64,000 nucleotides of DNA from Ophioceras dolichostomum (lineage: Eukaryota; Ascomycota; Sordariomycetes; Magnaporthales; Ophioceraceae): NCBI GenBank assembly GCA_003049485.1, contig PYST01000006.1, positions 62,001-126,000 of the forward strand. The letters are read 5' to 3'. The notes beneath the pieces were generated by a model. That model did no database searches. It saw only the letters and a program-made list of their open reading frames with translations, and was not told the origin of the DNA. Shown here one piece after another: positions 45,933 to 60,171 of the stretch (within the stretch, counting starts at the first letter, position 1; every line of letters begins with the position of its first letter). The position numbers and the translations under genes are program-made.

Positions 45933-48017
45933 TCAACACACACACAACAACACCCACCATATTCCCTCTTGGCCCGGCGAGTTGCGTTGCATCGCGGCGT
46001 CGCTGGTATACAATACATGCCCTTTTTTGGATCTTCTGCTCGCACCTGAATTTCTGGTCTCGGTGTGTGTGTCGGTTTTGTGTGTGCGCGTGGAACAGTC
46101 CGTGCTCGTGCTGTCGGCGCAGCTGGGACAAGGGGGACAAGTGCCGAAGTCTGATATAAAGAAACCTGGAGAATAGGGCCTCCCTTCTTTTTCTCCCCTT
46201 TTAACGCGACACATGCAGTCGCCGTTATTGTCATTTTCTTCCCTGCCATTCTCCTTATTTTTTTTCTTTTTCTGTTTAACTTGGGGCATGGCGGGCTTGC
46301 TTGGGCTTGGAGTCTAAATGGGTATCCGCATTGTGCTCGGCCGTTCGCCTTGATTAGGTACAACAAGTTTGGGGCCGCCACCGGTCCTTGATTCTGATAT
46401 ACAGATTGGCGATCTGGGGGCCAGCTGGAAGCGCCTCGTGGCACGGGCGGGTGGTCGTGTGCCGTGTAGAAGGAGAGAGTGAGAGAGAGAGAGAGAGTGC
46501 GTGTGCGTGTGCGTGTGTAATATTGGACTGTGCGATTCGGCGGAAATCATTGTATGATGATGGTGGTCACGACAGGAGAGAGGAGGAGAGGGAGGTTGTC
46601 ATGATGAGCGGTCGTGGACGTATGTATCACTTCGTTCAGTGGTAGTATTCTAAATGGGAGCTGTACTGTACAAACATTATCAGTGCTGGGAGAAATCACA
46701 ATCCCCGGGCTTGCTGTTCTCCACCACGCGCTCTTTGATTGCGTCCTGTCATGGTCGCAATTGGTTCTTTGTTACATTACGTCTCTCACATGGCGCGGAT
46801 CCTTATACTTTTCAGCGGCTTGATATCGGCATATTTGCGAGCGCGACCACCAGCCAGTCCCGGCGAGGCCTAAGACCAGCGGTTTTGACGGTTCACGATG
46901 CAAGTCCGGCCTAGTATGTCGAGCGGTGGCGCCATAGGCAAAACTCTCTTTCTCTCTAGTGGCCTCTCAGAGAGACTGGTGGTCTTTGGCGTGAGGCCAC
47001 TCCCTTCTGGGCTTGAACTAGGCTCACCATACTGCCCGACGGTGGTGCCGAAGGGATGGGGAAAAAGGGAGCCAGGAAGCCAGAAGCCAGAAATCTCTTC
47101 GTGCACTGTAGTAATTCTGTCGCTCGTGCCCCGTTTCTCCTGGCAAGCGACGGAGCACGAAGCTTATTTGTGCACACCTGCTACCGGCCTCCCTTCAATC
47201 TGGCATTGGTTGAACAGCTAGTCTCCGCCACCGGTCTGCGGCGTCCTGGGCAAACACTTTACCACAGTAGCGTTAGCACGGGGAAAGTGTGTGCTGTGCA
47301 AGGACCAGAGGTCAGGTACCAAGTACCGATGTACCTGTCTGTCGTCGACTGGAGCGGCCGGTCAACTGGCCGGCGGCAGGCTAGGAACAGATGGCAAGTG
47401 CGGTGGTGCCTGTTTCACGCAACACCGTTCGCTTCATAGGGCGCCTTGTGGCGGGTTGGGCAACATGTTTGTTCGACGAGGTCTTCCCGTGGTTCATCGT
47501 TCCCGGTTCGTGCTGGCCGACGGAACCACCACACACGTACGGGTCTTGACCACCCTACCTATCCTCTCAAACCTTCTCAAACCTTAGGAGTGACTAGCGC
47601 TACGGTTTTTGCATTATTTTTTTCCAGCCGAGATACCTGAGTCTTGAGCTGAGTTAGCTGAACTTGCTGAGCTGAGGCCATCCCATGCTTTGCTGCTCGC
47701 CTATCCTGACCCCAAGCCTTCGCCAAGCCCGCTAGGTTTAAGTGGTGGTGGCATGGTCGAATCTTGGGAGGAGGCGTGAGATGTGGCGTACCAAGGATGG
47801 CGTGAAGGGCGGATGGTTGGACGGATGGATGGATGATTCATCATGTGGCTGGCGTGGAACCGAGGCGACCTGAGGTTAGTGTTGCTCCATACTTCCGTCC
47901 GGGAACCACGACCACACGCAAAGACAGCAGAGACCAGAAGTGAGCTTAACAGACGAGAGACAGACGAGAGACAGACAAGAGAGGTTTCTCCAAGACTTGT
48001 CTCATCGAAATAGCCAT

Positions 48018-48047
48018 GTTCCACCGCGTTCCACCGCGTTCCACCGC
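48018..48047 (+). repeat. 10-bp tandem repeat, three copies
   Basis: The unit gttccaccgc is repeated three times perfectly, in the gene-poor interval. Confidence 0.9.
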
Positions 48048-49530
48048 GTGATGTTGTGAAAACCCCGTACGGAAGCACGAACACGGAGCACGCTGGCACA
48101 CCTCGTTGATGGTATTCCGCACCAGGCATTCCGGGTATTCCGTGCCAGGTGCGACAACAACAACGACGACGACACCCACGCGCAACCACCATACGTACAG
48201 TAGGTACTCTGTTACTGGTTTAGCGGAAAACATTGGAGCGGGACGGGAGGGAATCTTAGTAACCTAGGCCAGCCAGCCACCAAAACCAAAGTGTACAATC
48301 ACAAGATGATGGATGGGGAACACGGAATAAAAAAGTGAGATGCTTTGGGGTTCGCTGCGTTTCGAGATGATCATGCCCATCGGTGCCAGACACTCGATCT
48401 GCACGTATCCGTGGTCTTGCCTTTGCCCGGCCGCTCAGCTCCTGCAGTCCAGCGTCCATCCCATGGACCTTCCCATGGAACACGATGCCAGCTGCCTCCC
48501 GCATCTTTATATGTGCTACATAGTGCGGAAAAAGGGAGGGACATAGCATACAGTTATTACATAGGTAACTAGGTAGGTAGCAGAGGTACGGAGGGGTAGA
48601 TACAAGTGCAAGAAAAGGGGTGGTGGCGGACAGTGGACGCGCCTGTGCGGGGTGGTGCGGCCTGCGAAGCTGCGAAGAGGATCATCTTGTGACAGCTCCA
48701 GCTCCCGCATTCATGCTACACCCGGACGACGGACGACGGGGATTCCGTTTGCTGAGATCTTGATGGATGGATGGGAGGGATGCTTTCCTAACCGCGCTGC
48801 GGAAGGAGGGGCGGGGGCGGTTTTGTTGATGATCCCCTTTTCCCAATAAAATCGGTCAGCTCTTCCTTCCACGATCTGACTTTTTTTCCTTGTTTCCTTT
48901 CCTGTCCATCGCTTGATGCGCTTGATGGCTTCCAAGCTCTTTTCTTTTGTGATTCTTTTCCCTCTTTTTTATTCTTTTTCTTTCCAGCCGCCCCACCGAC
49001 AGCTGGCCGCCAGAGGGGGTGTGATCATGGTCCAGAAATGGTGATCTGTCAAGCATTTGGAACGCACGGTTCAAGGTTAGCGCGGTGACTGACCGATTCG
49101 TGAGGTGATGGCGGATGGCCAAAAAGAGCTGATTGAAAGTGACAAAACAGCAAAAAAAGAGAATAAAAAGAAAAACCCATCGGTGGCACATGACACGTCT
49201 GGGCTGGATGGTGGTGGGCAGCAGACAAGGGAGACAAGCCAGGGCAAGGGATCTCAATCCCTCCCTCTGAGCTCTTCCTCGCTGGGCTTCCACTTCGAGC
49301 TGCAACTCGGGCCTCCCCCCATTCGTCCTCCGCCCAAACACCATCCATCCACACCACTCACACCATCCACAGCGCTGCAGGGAAACGCCACGGACGCGAA
49401 CACACATCATCCAGTCAAGCCCCTGGGACCTTACCCTGGCTCATCCTGGCCCTTGTCCCCGACAGACGGTTGCAGTGGACTGGGCCTGGCCCACATAAGG
49501 CTCCACTGAAGCCAAACATTGGCAAGAAGC

Positions 49531-49562
49531 GGCCAAGCGGCCAAGCGGCCAAGCAGCCAAGC
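49531..49562 (+). repeat. 8-bp tandem repeat, four copies
   Basis: The unit ggccaagc occurs three times perfectly and once as agccaagc. A second 8-bp array (gctcacaa x3) follows about 55 bp later. Confidence 0.85.
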
Positions 49563-52500
49563 GACCGACGAACAATTCGTGGCTTGTGTGTTTGTGGTGG
49601 TGGTGGTGGCTCACGGGCTCACAAGCTCACAAGCTCACAAGCACACAGGGGATAGAAGGCACATGAGGTAAACAGGGCAGCACTCTAACGCAACAAGATG
49701 AGATCCGCCCTGAGCCCGTCCTCCTTCTAGAGAGTGCTGCTCCAGTGCTGCTGGCTGCTGGCTGCTGGTGGCTTGCTTGCTGCAAGATGCAGCACGAACA
49801 ATCAGCGTCAGCGAGCCTAGGTTGCAACGGCCAATGGATCGCTACAATTCCCTGGGCAGTGGGCACGCCGCCCGACCGACCAGGGGCCGATTTCCACGCC
49901 TTTTTAACTCTCACCCTCGTCCACTCCGCATGTCTCCCACCCAAACACCCCTACTCCCCTGCCACTTCTCACTCTCGTCTCCATGTCCATCAATAACACC
50001 CCCCCTTCTCACTCTTTGCCCTTTGCCTGGCGAGGCCCTTTGCCTGACTGGGATGTTCCACCCGCATACTCCACCCTCCACCCTCCACACTTCTCCTTCT
50101 CACCTCCTTCTTTTCCTTCCCACCACCACCGCCTTCCCTTCCAGCGCACACCAGCAGGTCTCCACTCCCCACTGCTGCCACTGCGACCCAGCTCTCGGCG
50201 GCCACGGGCATTGTCAGCCCGCCCGCATCCATTCGCACCCGCCAGTCCTTTCTGCACCCAGATCCATTCGCCTCCTGTGAGACCTTACCCGACCGAGTTG
50301 GCTGCAGACGAATAAAACACGTTGAAATGCAGGCGACTCACAGCTTGCATATGCGTGAGATGCCGTACATACATCAACCAGCCTGCACACATGGACGAAT
50401 ACCTACGTAGGTGGTAGGTACCTTTGCAATGTGCGCCAGCCAGCCCGCCAGCGAACCAGCTTGGTCGGTCCATTTACCCCCCATTCTTTGCCTGCTCTTC
50501 CGGGAGGGAAAAGGGAAGAAACCCTCGCACTGCTGTCTCGTCCGCCTGGTCCCCGCCGCCAACGGTCAACGGTAGCTTTCCCCGTCGTCGGCCGCCTGTC
50601 ACAGGTCACAACTCGAGACCCTGTGGCCCTTGGCCCGTGGCACGCTGCAATGTGGCACACACACCGCCGCCAGCGAATCTGCCCGATATGAGAGAGGGGA
50701 GGCGAGTGATCACTGTGCACGGCTTGAACTACGAATCACAACCACTCAGCAGCAGCTTGCAACACAGGCCGGAAAATCCCTCTCTCGAGCTTCTTGCGTG
50801 ACCGAATCCATCATCCATCCCTACCCTCCTACAGGAGGATGAGGAGGACAGCAGGCAACCAAGAGAAACAACGCCGTGCAACAATGTGCTCACATATGCA
50901 GCCATGCATACCCTACCACATGCATCACCAATCCTACCGCCTCGATACACACTATTCCCGTACATGTCACTTTCCATCTGTCCTCCTCAGGTTGGCCTAA
51001 ATCAGTCTTGCCGCCAATCTTGTGAGTGCCCCTCCTTGCTGAGCGACAGCGACGGACTGTCTGCATCGAAGAGGCGAGGTTGGTTGGCCAGCTGCCAGCT
51101 GCTGGCTAGGCTATGTACGTACATACATACTACATACATGGTCGAGTATATCACAGTCGCCGGTCTCGTCTCGTCGTTTCGCCGCGCCAATCAAGATCAA
51201 TATCGGCAAAGTGCCGGCCCATGTACGGCGCGCATGCGAAGGGTGCGGAAAATAATATGGCAAACTGATATTGGGCAGGCTACTATAGCAAAGCTAATAT
51301 ATCGGGAGGCATGGCCATCTTCCATATAGCCAGAGATGGAGGATAGATTGAGCCCTGGTTGGCGACGAACCATCTCCAATACCGAGAGAAACGCCGCTTC
51401 CATGCCGGAGAGAAAAAAGAGGCAGGCGGAGAGAGACCACAAACGTGTGTGCAGTACTACTGTGCACATACTACGAACATAGAGTGCTCGCGCGGCGTGT
51501 ATAGTGTGCCGTTCCGTTTGCCAAATAGCCTGGGTCATGGCTGGGGGGCGGGCCTTCACGAAATAGTGCACATTTATCTATCATCCATGCCCGGTTAGAC
51601 ACGGAAAGTACATACAGTGAGGGTAAGGTGAAGAACGGGGGCACACCCATCCACACACAACACACGCGCACACAAACAAGCGCACACGCACGCAACACCA
51701 CACACAGCACAGCGCGATCTTCTTATGTGCTAGATTGCGATTGTAGTGTTTCCAGGACCTCTAGAGGCAAGCACCCACCGTCCGTTCTTGCAGGCCATTT
51801 TGGTATCCGCAACTTCCATGGTATTCATGGAATCAAGCATGTACGCACCTAGCCTCTCCTGAGCCCTTCACGCAGTCACCTGGTGCATATGGAGTACGGG
51901 TGAGCTGAAACTGCAGGTGGCATCCGTTGTCCCTCCATCTTGTAAGCTGTGATAGAGTGATTTGAAACAACGACAAAGGGGCTTGGAGGAGGAAATTTGT
52001 AGATAGTTCTAGTACAAGCATATCATAGGTGAATAATGCATGGTATCTGGGCCTGACTGATGATTGATGGCAAATCCTCAACTCAAAGGCGCGTGGCAGA
52101 CGAACTTGTCTGCCGTAGACGAGAATGGGGGCGAGTTACGGGAAAGGGTGGCGGGAGTGGGAGCATGTCAGCCGGGGGCGGTGAGTTCTAGCATGGTGCA
52201 GCATCACCTAATTCCCCGCGGCTGACGGTGAGACTCACGTTTTTTTTTTCCTTTTCGGTGGCTGTCCGGATCCGGGCTGCGAGACATAGACGGCGAGGAT
52301 GATCTGTGGTTTCCATCTCGCCTCTCTTTCTCTCTGGCTCCAGCAGCGGTCACGGACGTTCGGGGTCTTTTTGAGTTGTCGCACTGTCATCCATTGATGC
52401 CTGTCCGAGATCGTGCTGATGTCACTTTGAGCTAAACCAACGTAGCCTTGCGGACAGATGCACCACGCACCCACGCAACCACGCACCCACGCACCCACGC

Positions 52501-55500
52501 ACGCCTTTCAAACCCACGAACTTAAACTGAGCGGCTCTGCCATGCAGGGGAACCGCCAGGAAAAGAAAAATGTTATGCTCCGTGTCTTGCTTCCGTCATG
52601 ACGGAGTGAAGTGTGTATTTAGAGGGGATCTGCTTTTGACTCGTGTGCCGAAGTCCACGTTATCCTTCGATCAGTGGTTTCGTCTGAGCTTCCAGAACCG
52701 CAATCTAACTCCCAGGGACCTGCCAGGCCCCTGTCACAGGAATACATCCTACGCGGCATTTGGCCACTCAAAAGCATCAATGAACGTCAACCTTCCACAC
52801 AGCATCGATACGAGTCAGTGGAAATAGGTGCCGGTCGAGGGAAGAAATGAAAATTACGGAAGGCTTGAGGTGGCTGGCGGCTGGCGGCGATGGCTTTTTC
52901 ATGCTGAACTGAACAATATCATCATCATGAAGGCTCCCCAAATGGCTCCCCAAATGGCTTCCAAGGCCCGTACCTACCTCTACCCTCCACCAATCTGCTT
53001 GGAAGCAAGCCCGGCCCCAGCCCAGGCTGAATCGGCTCGAGAAACACTTGATGGGGTCGGACGGAGTCGGACGGAGTCAGATCTCTAAACTACCCCCAAC
53101 GATCAGGTGCCGTCGAGTCATTATTCGGGATTATCGACGACCCCTCTCCGTTTTCTTTCTCAGAGAACACCTCGGCGCATTTTCTGCATGCAGACAAGAA
53201 AAAAAAAAAGAGAAAGCATCCCCACACTCAGAGGCACCCTCCAAAACAACGCTGCCAGCGAACGATATCGGGGTATTGGGGGAGTATGGGAATATAATAA
53301 ATGATGGGTGGGCATATTTTTTATACCGCCCTGCATCATCCATCCATCTGCATGCGTTGTACTTCTTCGTACGTTGTGTGTGCAAATCCTTCGGTGGCAA
53401 ATCTTGGCGGAACCGTGGCTCTTCGTTTCTTGTTTCATGCCCTCGCGGTTGACAAAATTGCCCAGAAAATTTAAAAATGGGAGAGGAACCAGATGGGAAC
53501 CAGATAGAGGTCAGAAAAGACCCGGAGATGCAGCAAGCGTGGTTGCGTGGTTGGGGAGGAGTGTGAGAGGATATGAAGCGGGACAAGGGTAAATATGTGA
53601 GGGAGAGGCAGGGAGGGATGATGGCCAGAAAGAAAAGCAGAGACAAAAAAAAAGAAAAGAGAGACTGAGTGGCTCTTGGCCTAATGGGGCAGTAATCTCT
53701 CTCGAGCTGCCTTGTTGGGTTGCAGGCGGTCAATCGGCGAATCGTCCGCCCGACCATCCTGAGCCACTGACTGGATGCGAAACGGTTGCCCGAGTTCAAC
53801 CAGAAAAGAAAAAAAAGCTACTGTGTACATAAAATCCCGAAGAGAGGAGATGACGAGCAGTGGAGTGGACGAACGGACGGTTGAGACCACAAAAAAGAGG
53901 CGACCTTGGCAGATGTATTCTTGGCGGGGACCCCCCTCCCCTGGTCAAACCCTGCACTGACTTCAATGATTGACGGTCGTGCAACCGTGCTGCCCACTCG
54001 CCACCCTAGAGCATTAGAGCTGCAAGGTTGCAAGGTTGGGTAATGGCGTGCCGCCCACTCGCCCATTTTGGGAGACCCGCAGACTGGGGGGTTATTGGAA
54101 GAAGGGGGGTGGCAGTTATGCCAGCGTGTCTGTGGCGTCTGTGATCTGGGCGGAGGGCGTGTGTTGCGCCGGTGTCTGGGTGTGATGCTGTCTCGCTGTC
54201 TCGGATGTACCCCCCCTCCCCTTCCACGGATTCCCCTCGCCCTCCCGGCAGGTCTTGTCCCACAGGTACAAGACAGTACTTTCTTTCTCGAAGCTGAAGC
54301 TGACTGATGACGCTCCGGCTCGCACGCACGTCCTGCCTGCACGTCCGCACTGATCAACTCTAATAAATCAGCCAACCAACAGGACCGCCAAACGCGCATC
54401 CCAGCCCCTCCTCCTCCCTTCCATGACCTGTGGAGGTCTACAACTACTACTAATCCAGCAGACGCTGGCTTTCGGGCTGTCTTGCACTGTCTGCGTCATC
54501 CGAGTTGATTGGACATCGGGGACACTTACGGCAAATAAATGGCAGCCAGCGAGAACATAATAAACCGTGTCGGAATTTTACAGCCGCTCGCATGATCAGT
54601 CAGTTTGGGGATAACCGTAAGGATTGAGTGTATTCCGGAGGTACGCACGTATCGTAGAATTTAGAGTGGTGAAAGTGACTTCCTGCCGTATGTCAGGCGT
54701 CAAGGGTGTCAACCAGCCAGCCAGCCAGGTTAGCGAGGGGGGCGAGGGAGGAAGAAGGGAGATAAAAAGAAAGAAAAAAAAGTGTGGTAATACAAGCAAG
54801 AAGAAGTGTGTGGCCAGAGACGCAGAGAACAGAGCATCCGCGCCCCAAATACGTCTGGAGGATGTTCCCTCGCTCGGCCACGCCCATATCCACGGCAGCA
54901 AAAGACTTGGGATGAAACGGGGCCATTATTCCATAGGCGCCAGCACTATGGAAATGGAACATGCGTGTAGCCTGCGGGGAGGGGCCGGCGACGAGAAACA
55001 AACAGATCAATGCAGGCCGGGCCCTGAGAGGTGAGATGACACAGACATCATGCTGCCACCTCGATCAATCGACCCCCTTCCCGTCAGACGTTTGGGAAAC
55101 GTCGAGGAGCAGCAGTAGGGAGGCGAGCCCGAGGGAATACACAGTACACAGAATAGAACAGTCAACAGGACAGGCCACGGCCCTGCTGGTAGCCTGGCCT
55201 GGTTCGTGTTACTTTTTGCCTTCCCCACTAAGCGTAAAACTCATTAACCATCAGCGTAGAGAGCCCGTCTTACGAAAGTAATGAATGGGTTTCGCATCTC
55301 GTGAAAGCCCTGGAAAGGGGAGCATGGATGACCCCGCCCATGCGCGGCAGCACCATCCCGCATATTCCGAATGTCCGCTACCACAAAGAGGCATTATACA
55401 TACATCTGTCGTAAAGTGAAAACTGCCTCTCTGCATACCTCCGGAGAAGAAAGCCCTTTGAAAGCCTTTTTTTCTTTTTTGTACTTTTGTCGGCCCCGGA

Positions 55501-57975
55501 TACGAAGGTGCTTCGCTTACACCCCTCTGCAGATATCCGATTGATGAGAAAAGAGAGATGCAGAGAGATTCGAGAGGGACACAAACATCCCTGTGTCCAC
55601 ACTAAAACATGGTAGCCTGCTGTCAACGGGTCGCGAAGCCACGCTCTCCCATCCTCTTTGGCCATTCACTCTCCATAGGATTCCAATGTGTTTCGCGTAA
55701 GCGCCAACTGCCGCACCACCCCCATCATTGAGGCTCTCGAGTCTTTTTTGGCCCTGGGATCGGGCGGCGAAAGCTTCCTTCTAAGATTGTTAAAAAAGGG
55801 GGCCAGATCACTGGCGGCCGCCTCAGAAAAGGGTCTCCATTGGCGGGCAGGGTTAGAAGAATGCAGTTCTTACCGATAACGTGACTTCCTTCATGGCAGC
55901 TCATGGCGGTCAGAGACCCCTTTTTTGCATCGAGCGTTCCCTGGGCCCTTGTCGGTACCTATTTGGGAGGTGAGGTGAGGCTGAGTCCTCAAAATCCTCC
56001 TGAAGGTGGAGCCCGCGATAAAGCCCGACACATCTACCTTACGTACCTACCCTACCCACTTGCCATCCACGGCAGCCAGCAGGGCAGGGCAGGGCAGGGC
56101 AGGGCAGGACAGCATGCAAAGATCGTGTCTTAGACCAGACTCGAGGCCTCATTGCAAAGCAAAGTGAGGAGCCGCTGCATACCTAAATTTTCATGCCGAC
56201 GGCTGATGTCTTTGGTTGTGTACCTGCGCTTCCGCTTCGTTCCTAGAAACTGCTATACTTTTTCCAAGTGAGGTGCCGCCCTACTAGTCTAATATCGTCG
56301 GATCTCGCTGGGACGACTGTCTCAACATGGCCGGCCCGGGTGCCTCTTCGCTCGTCTCTGGAGATAGAAAGAGGGGTTCGGCACCGAGAAAAGGACAAAA
56401 AGAAAGAAAAAAAAACACCCTGGGCGCGACCGTTTCCACCGGGTTCCTCCTCTCTCTTTCACGGGCGCTCACAGACAGTCATCTGATGTTTGCGAGTGAA
56501 CGCTCGGTTTGCGGAGAAGACGCTTTCCGGCGGTGGAATTCTTGGTGACGCTCACGCCCTCAATCTCTGTTCAGGCTGGACCGAGAAGAAGCTCAGATCC
56601 TAGGAGATTGAGTGACAAAGGGGTCAATGATCGCTGGTGACGTTGGCAGGGGGGCTGTTCGACTGAGTAAGTGGCCTTAGGAAGGTCTGGGAAACCTCCC
56701 ACGCGGGTGGTCCCGTCCAAGCTTAAAGCCTTCCGAATGAATGAATATCTTTGTAAGTTGAGGATGAATTACAAAGAGAGAGGCCCGGAATGCGTCAAAC
56801 AGAGAGAAAACATGGCGTTTCTCCGTATTTTAAGGCGAAAGTCACATACGCCAAACTGCTACATGGAGCGACAGATGTGTAGTGGCTGTGACAATGGAGG
56901 TGCACAGGGCATGTACTGCATACAGTACGTACCTCAATTGTGACGACGGTTATTCTGCGGGAAGTGTGCCGGCCAGAAGAACGATCAACTCAAAACGTGA
57001 CTCGCAGCGCCCGCACCCGAAGCGCAGGGAGAAGGGAATTACATAATTCGCCAGATCGTCCCACGTCCGTTCCTCGGAAGTCAAGCTCGTGTACCTTAAT
57101 TAAAGTGGAGGGGGGACTGGGGATGGGGCCTGGTCGCGCTGGTGGCGTGGCCCTAGCCGAGATAGGGACCCCAGCGGCGTGGCGATAGCGGTAGCTAGTT
57201 CTTCAGACTAAAATGGAAGGAATGTGCGTCGCTCCTCCCCGTGGGTAAGGTAAGTTGGGCGGTCGCTCGTTCCTTCCCCCGGCGAGGGCCGCATTTGCCA
57301 ACCTTTGGCCAGTTTTTTTCCTTTCCCGCCATCGTTCTTCCCGACCCTCTCGCCCTCAAGAGACGAAATCCCTCGCCCTTCCACCCTTTTTCCCCCCAGG
57401 TCTCCCACCGCTTCCCTCTTCTCCTCACCCTTTCCCCTCTCCGGCTTCAGTTTCGACTCTTGCCGTGGTCTGTCGCTCCGCGGGAGCAGTTTTATCACTT
57501 TGGCATTCTTTAATATCTGTCTGGCATTCTTTCACTCCCTCATTTTCCACCGGGAAGCTCGTGCTGTGTTGTGTGCGGATCCGTTTTTGGGTATCCGAAC
57601 AGTTCTCGGTCTGGTTTTGTCGACGGCCCTCTTTCATCCTGACCGCTGCTCCCCTACGTGATCGCTTCGAGACGACCAAGCCTTTGTTGCAATCCCATCG
57701 CTCTGGCACGGGAGAGTAAACACTGTTCCAAAATACCGACGAACAAAAAAGGGGCTTGGAGGTCTGTGGACGTGGATAGCCTCATAAACACATACGTCTC
57801 AGAGTCTCGCAACTCCTCACCTCAGCTCGAACGTTTTCCCTTCCTGTTCCTCCTTCTTCTTCTTCTTCTTTTTCCCCCCCGACTTTCTCCTTTTCTCCTC
57901 TTGTTTTCCATTTTTGAAAAAGTGTGCGGCTTGCTTGCGTCAACTTCTCTGTCATCGAAAGCCACCACCGACGAG

Positions 57976-60139
57976 ATGGCGACCCATCATCCGTCGCCCC
58001 CGATGCACATGCATCATGGGCCCGGCGCTCCACTTCCTCCTAGCGCCGCACCTAGAGGACCTCACTACGTCTCGCCAACTCGCAGGATGGCGGAGGCGAC
58101 CGAAGGTGTTTGGATGCAAATAGGTATGTCCTAGTGCAAGTTTCAAGGCTACATGCTTGTACACTTGGCTGTCGAGTGATAGCTTAGCTGACCATCTCTG
58201 CAGGCAGTCTTGCTGAAGTCCTCGGGAATCTCGATGAGGCTATGCATGCCTACGAGCGAGCCCTTGCGATCAATCCGCAATCCATCCCAGCAATGAATGC
58301 GCTGAGCGCCATTCTCCGGACGAAGGAGGACTTCCCAAAGGCGTGCGAGTACCTGAGCGCGATCCTGAAGCTCGATCCACAAAACGGCGAGGCATGGGGC
58401 AGCATGGGTAAGCATATCCATTTATTCCCCTGAATCCCTTATTCTTTCGTCCCGAAGTTGCCAGGGTGCTAATGAATACCTCGACTTGCAGGACACTGCT
58501 ATTTGATGATGGACGACCTCCAGCAAGCGTACAGCGCGTACCAGAGCGCATGCGTGCACCTGAGAAACCCGAGGGTATGTCTCTCCTGTTAGTCCTGCCA
58601 TGTCCCCGATGTATAATTAACCTCATGTTTTCTCACAGGAGCCGAAACTGTGGTACGGCATCGGTATTCTCTATGATCGCTACGGGTCTCTGGAACACGC
58701 CGAAGAGGCCTTCTCAAACGTCATGCAGATGCAGCCCGATTTCGAGAAGGCACACGAGATCTACTTCCGCCTCGGTATAATATACAAGCAGCAGTCGAAG
58801 TACAACCAGAGCCTCGAGGTAAGCGCAACGCCGCCGCTGCTGTCCTTAGAGCCCGATGCAGCCAATTCAGAGGCTAACTGTTAGCAAATAGTGTTTCAAA
58901 TACATTGTGCACTCGCCTCCGCACCCACTCACTGAGGAGGACATCTGGTTCCAGATTGGCCATGTCCATGAGCAGCAGAAGGACTTCGACAGCGCAAAGG
59001 CTGCCTACCAGCGCGTGCTCGAGCGTGATCCCAACCACGCCAAGGTCCTCCAGCAGCTCGGGTGGCTCTACCACAACCAGAACGGCAGCTTCCCAAGCCA
59101 GGAGCGAGCAGTTGAGTATCTGGAAAAATCCGTCGCTGCAGGTCAGTTGACTATCTCCTATTCTCCCTCCCTCTCACATGTTCATGCTCAGATAATTGCT
59201 AACCTACCCAACAGACAACAATGATGCCCAGAGCTGGTACCTACTCGGGAGATGCTATATGGCCCAGCACAAGTTCCCCAAGGCGTATGAAGCGTACCAG
59301 CAGGCTGTCTATCGCGATGGGCGCAACCCCACGTTCTGGTGTTCTATTGGTGTACTCTACTACCAGATCAACCAGTACCGGGATGCTCTTGACGCTTACT
59401 CGCGTGCCATTCGGCTGAATCCCTATATCTCTGAGGTTTGGTACGACCTGGGCACTCTGGTAAGTCCGCTTGCATATTCCTCTCCCACGATGTACGCTGG
59501 TTGCTCTGTAGACAGCAGCACCCACTGACATGCGCCACCATCCACACCTCTGCAGTACGAGTCTTGCAACAACCAAGTCAACGACGCCTTGGATGCCTAC
59601 ACGAGGGCCGCGGAGCTCGACCCTACCAACCCACACATCAAGGCGCGACTGCAGCTGCTGCGGACTGGCCAGTCCAACGGCTCGCAACCGGCCGGAGCGC
59701 CGATGCCTACTGATATGCACCCGCAGGCATATCAGGCCTCTGGGCCCCCAGGCCCTCAGTGGGGCGCGGCTGCAAATCATCAGCAGCAGCAGCAGCAGCC
59801 GCCCGCGGGGCCTCCTCCCCCGGCTCTCAACGGTCCGGGTAACTGGCCGCGACTCTCCGAGGTCAACCCGCCCCCTCAGCCGCCCAATCCTTATGAGCAG
59901 CGGGAGCCCTTTCGTGGGCCCCCTCCCCCTCCGCCTCGCCAGCCCAGTCCCCGGCAGGAGCAGCAACAGCAGCAGCAGCCCCCGATGAGGCACTACCCTC
60001 CAGAGCCTAGCCGTGGGGGCCCTAGCATCGGGCCCAGCATCGGCCCAGAGCCGCCTCGGCGCGGCCCGTCGCCTCCGCCACCCAGCCATTATCCTCCACC
60101 GCCGCTGCCTCCGGTTCAACATCAGCCGCCGCCGCAACA

Positions 60140-60171
<32 letters not shown>

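Larger units (their letters stand above)
45933..57975. other. 12-kb gene-poor interval upstream of ssn6
   Basis: I searched both strands and found no protein domain, no spliced frame that reads consistently, and no rRNA, tRNA or transposon end. The interval is not AT-rich, so it does not look like a RIP-degraded repeat island. It holds many short tandem repeats (GA run 46475-46497, gttccaccgc x3, ggccaagc x4, gctcacaa x3, agggc x6, cacccacg units near 52465-52500). The last ~730 bp (57241-57975) are pyrimidine-rich and probably the ssn6 leader. Long non-coding transcripts are possible. Confidence 0.5.

Noticed and set aside
56560..56720. Structured-looking stretch (gggaaacctccc, gggtggtccc)
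   Set aside because: I tested it by eye against SRP, RNase P/MRP and telomerase RNA landmarks and found no convincing match.
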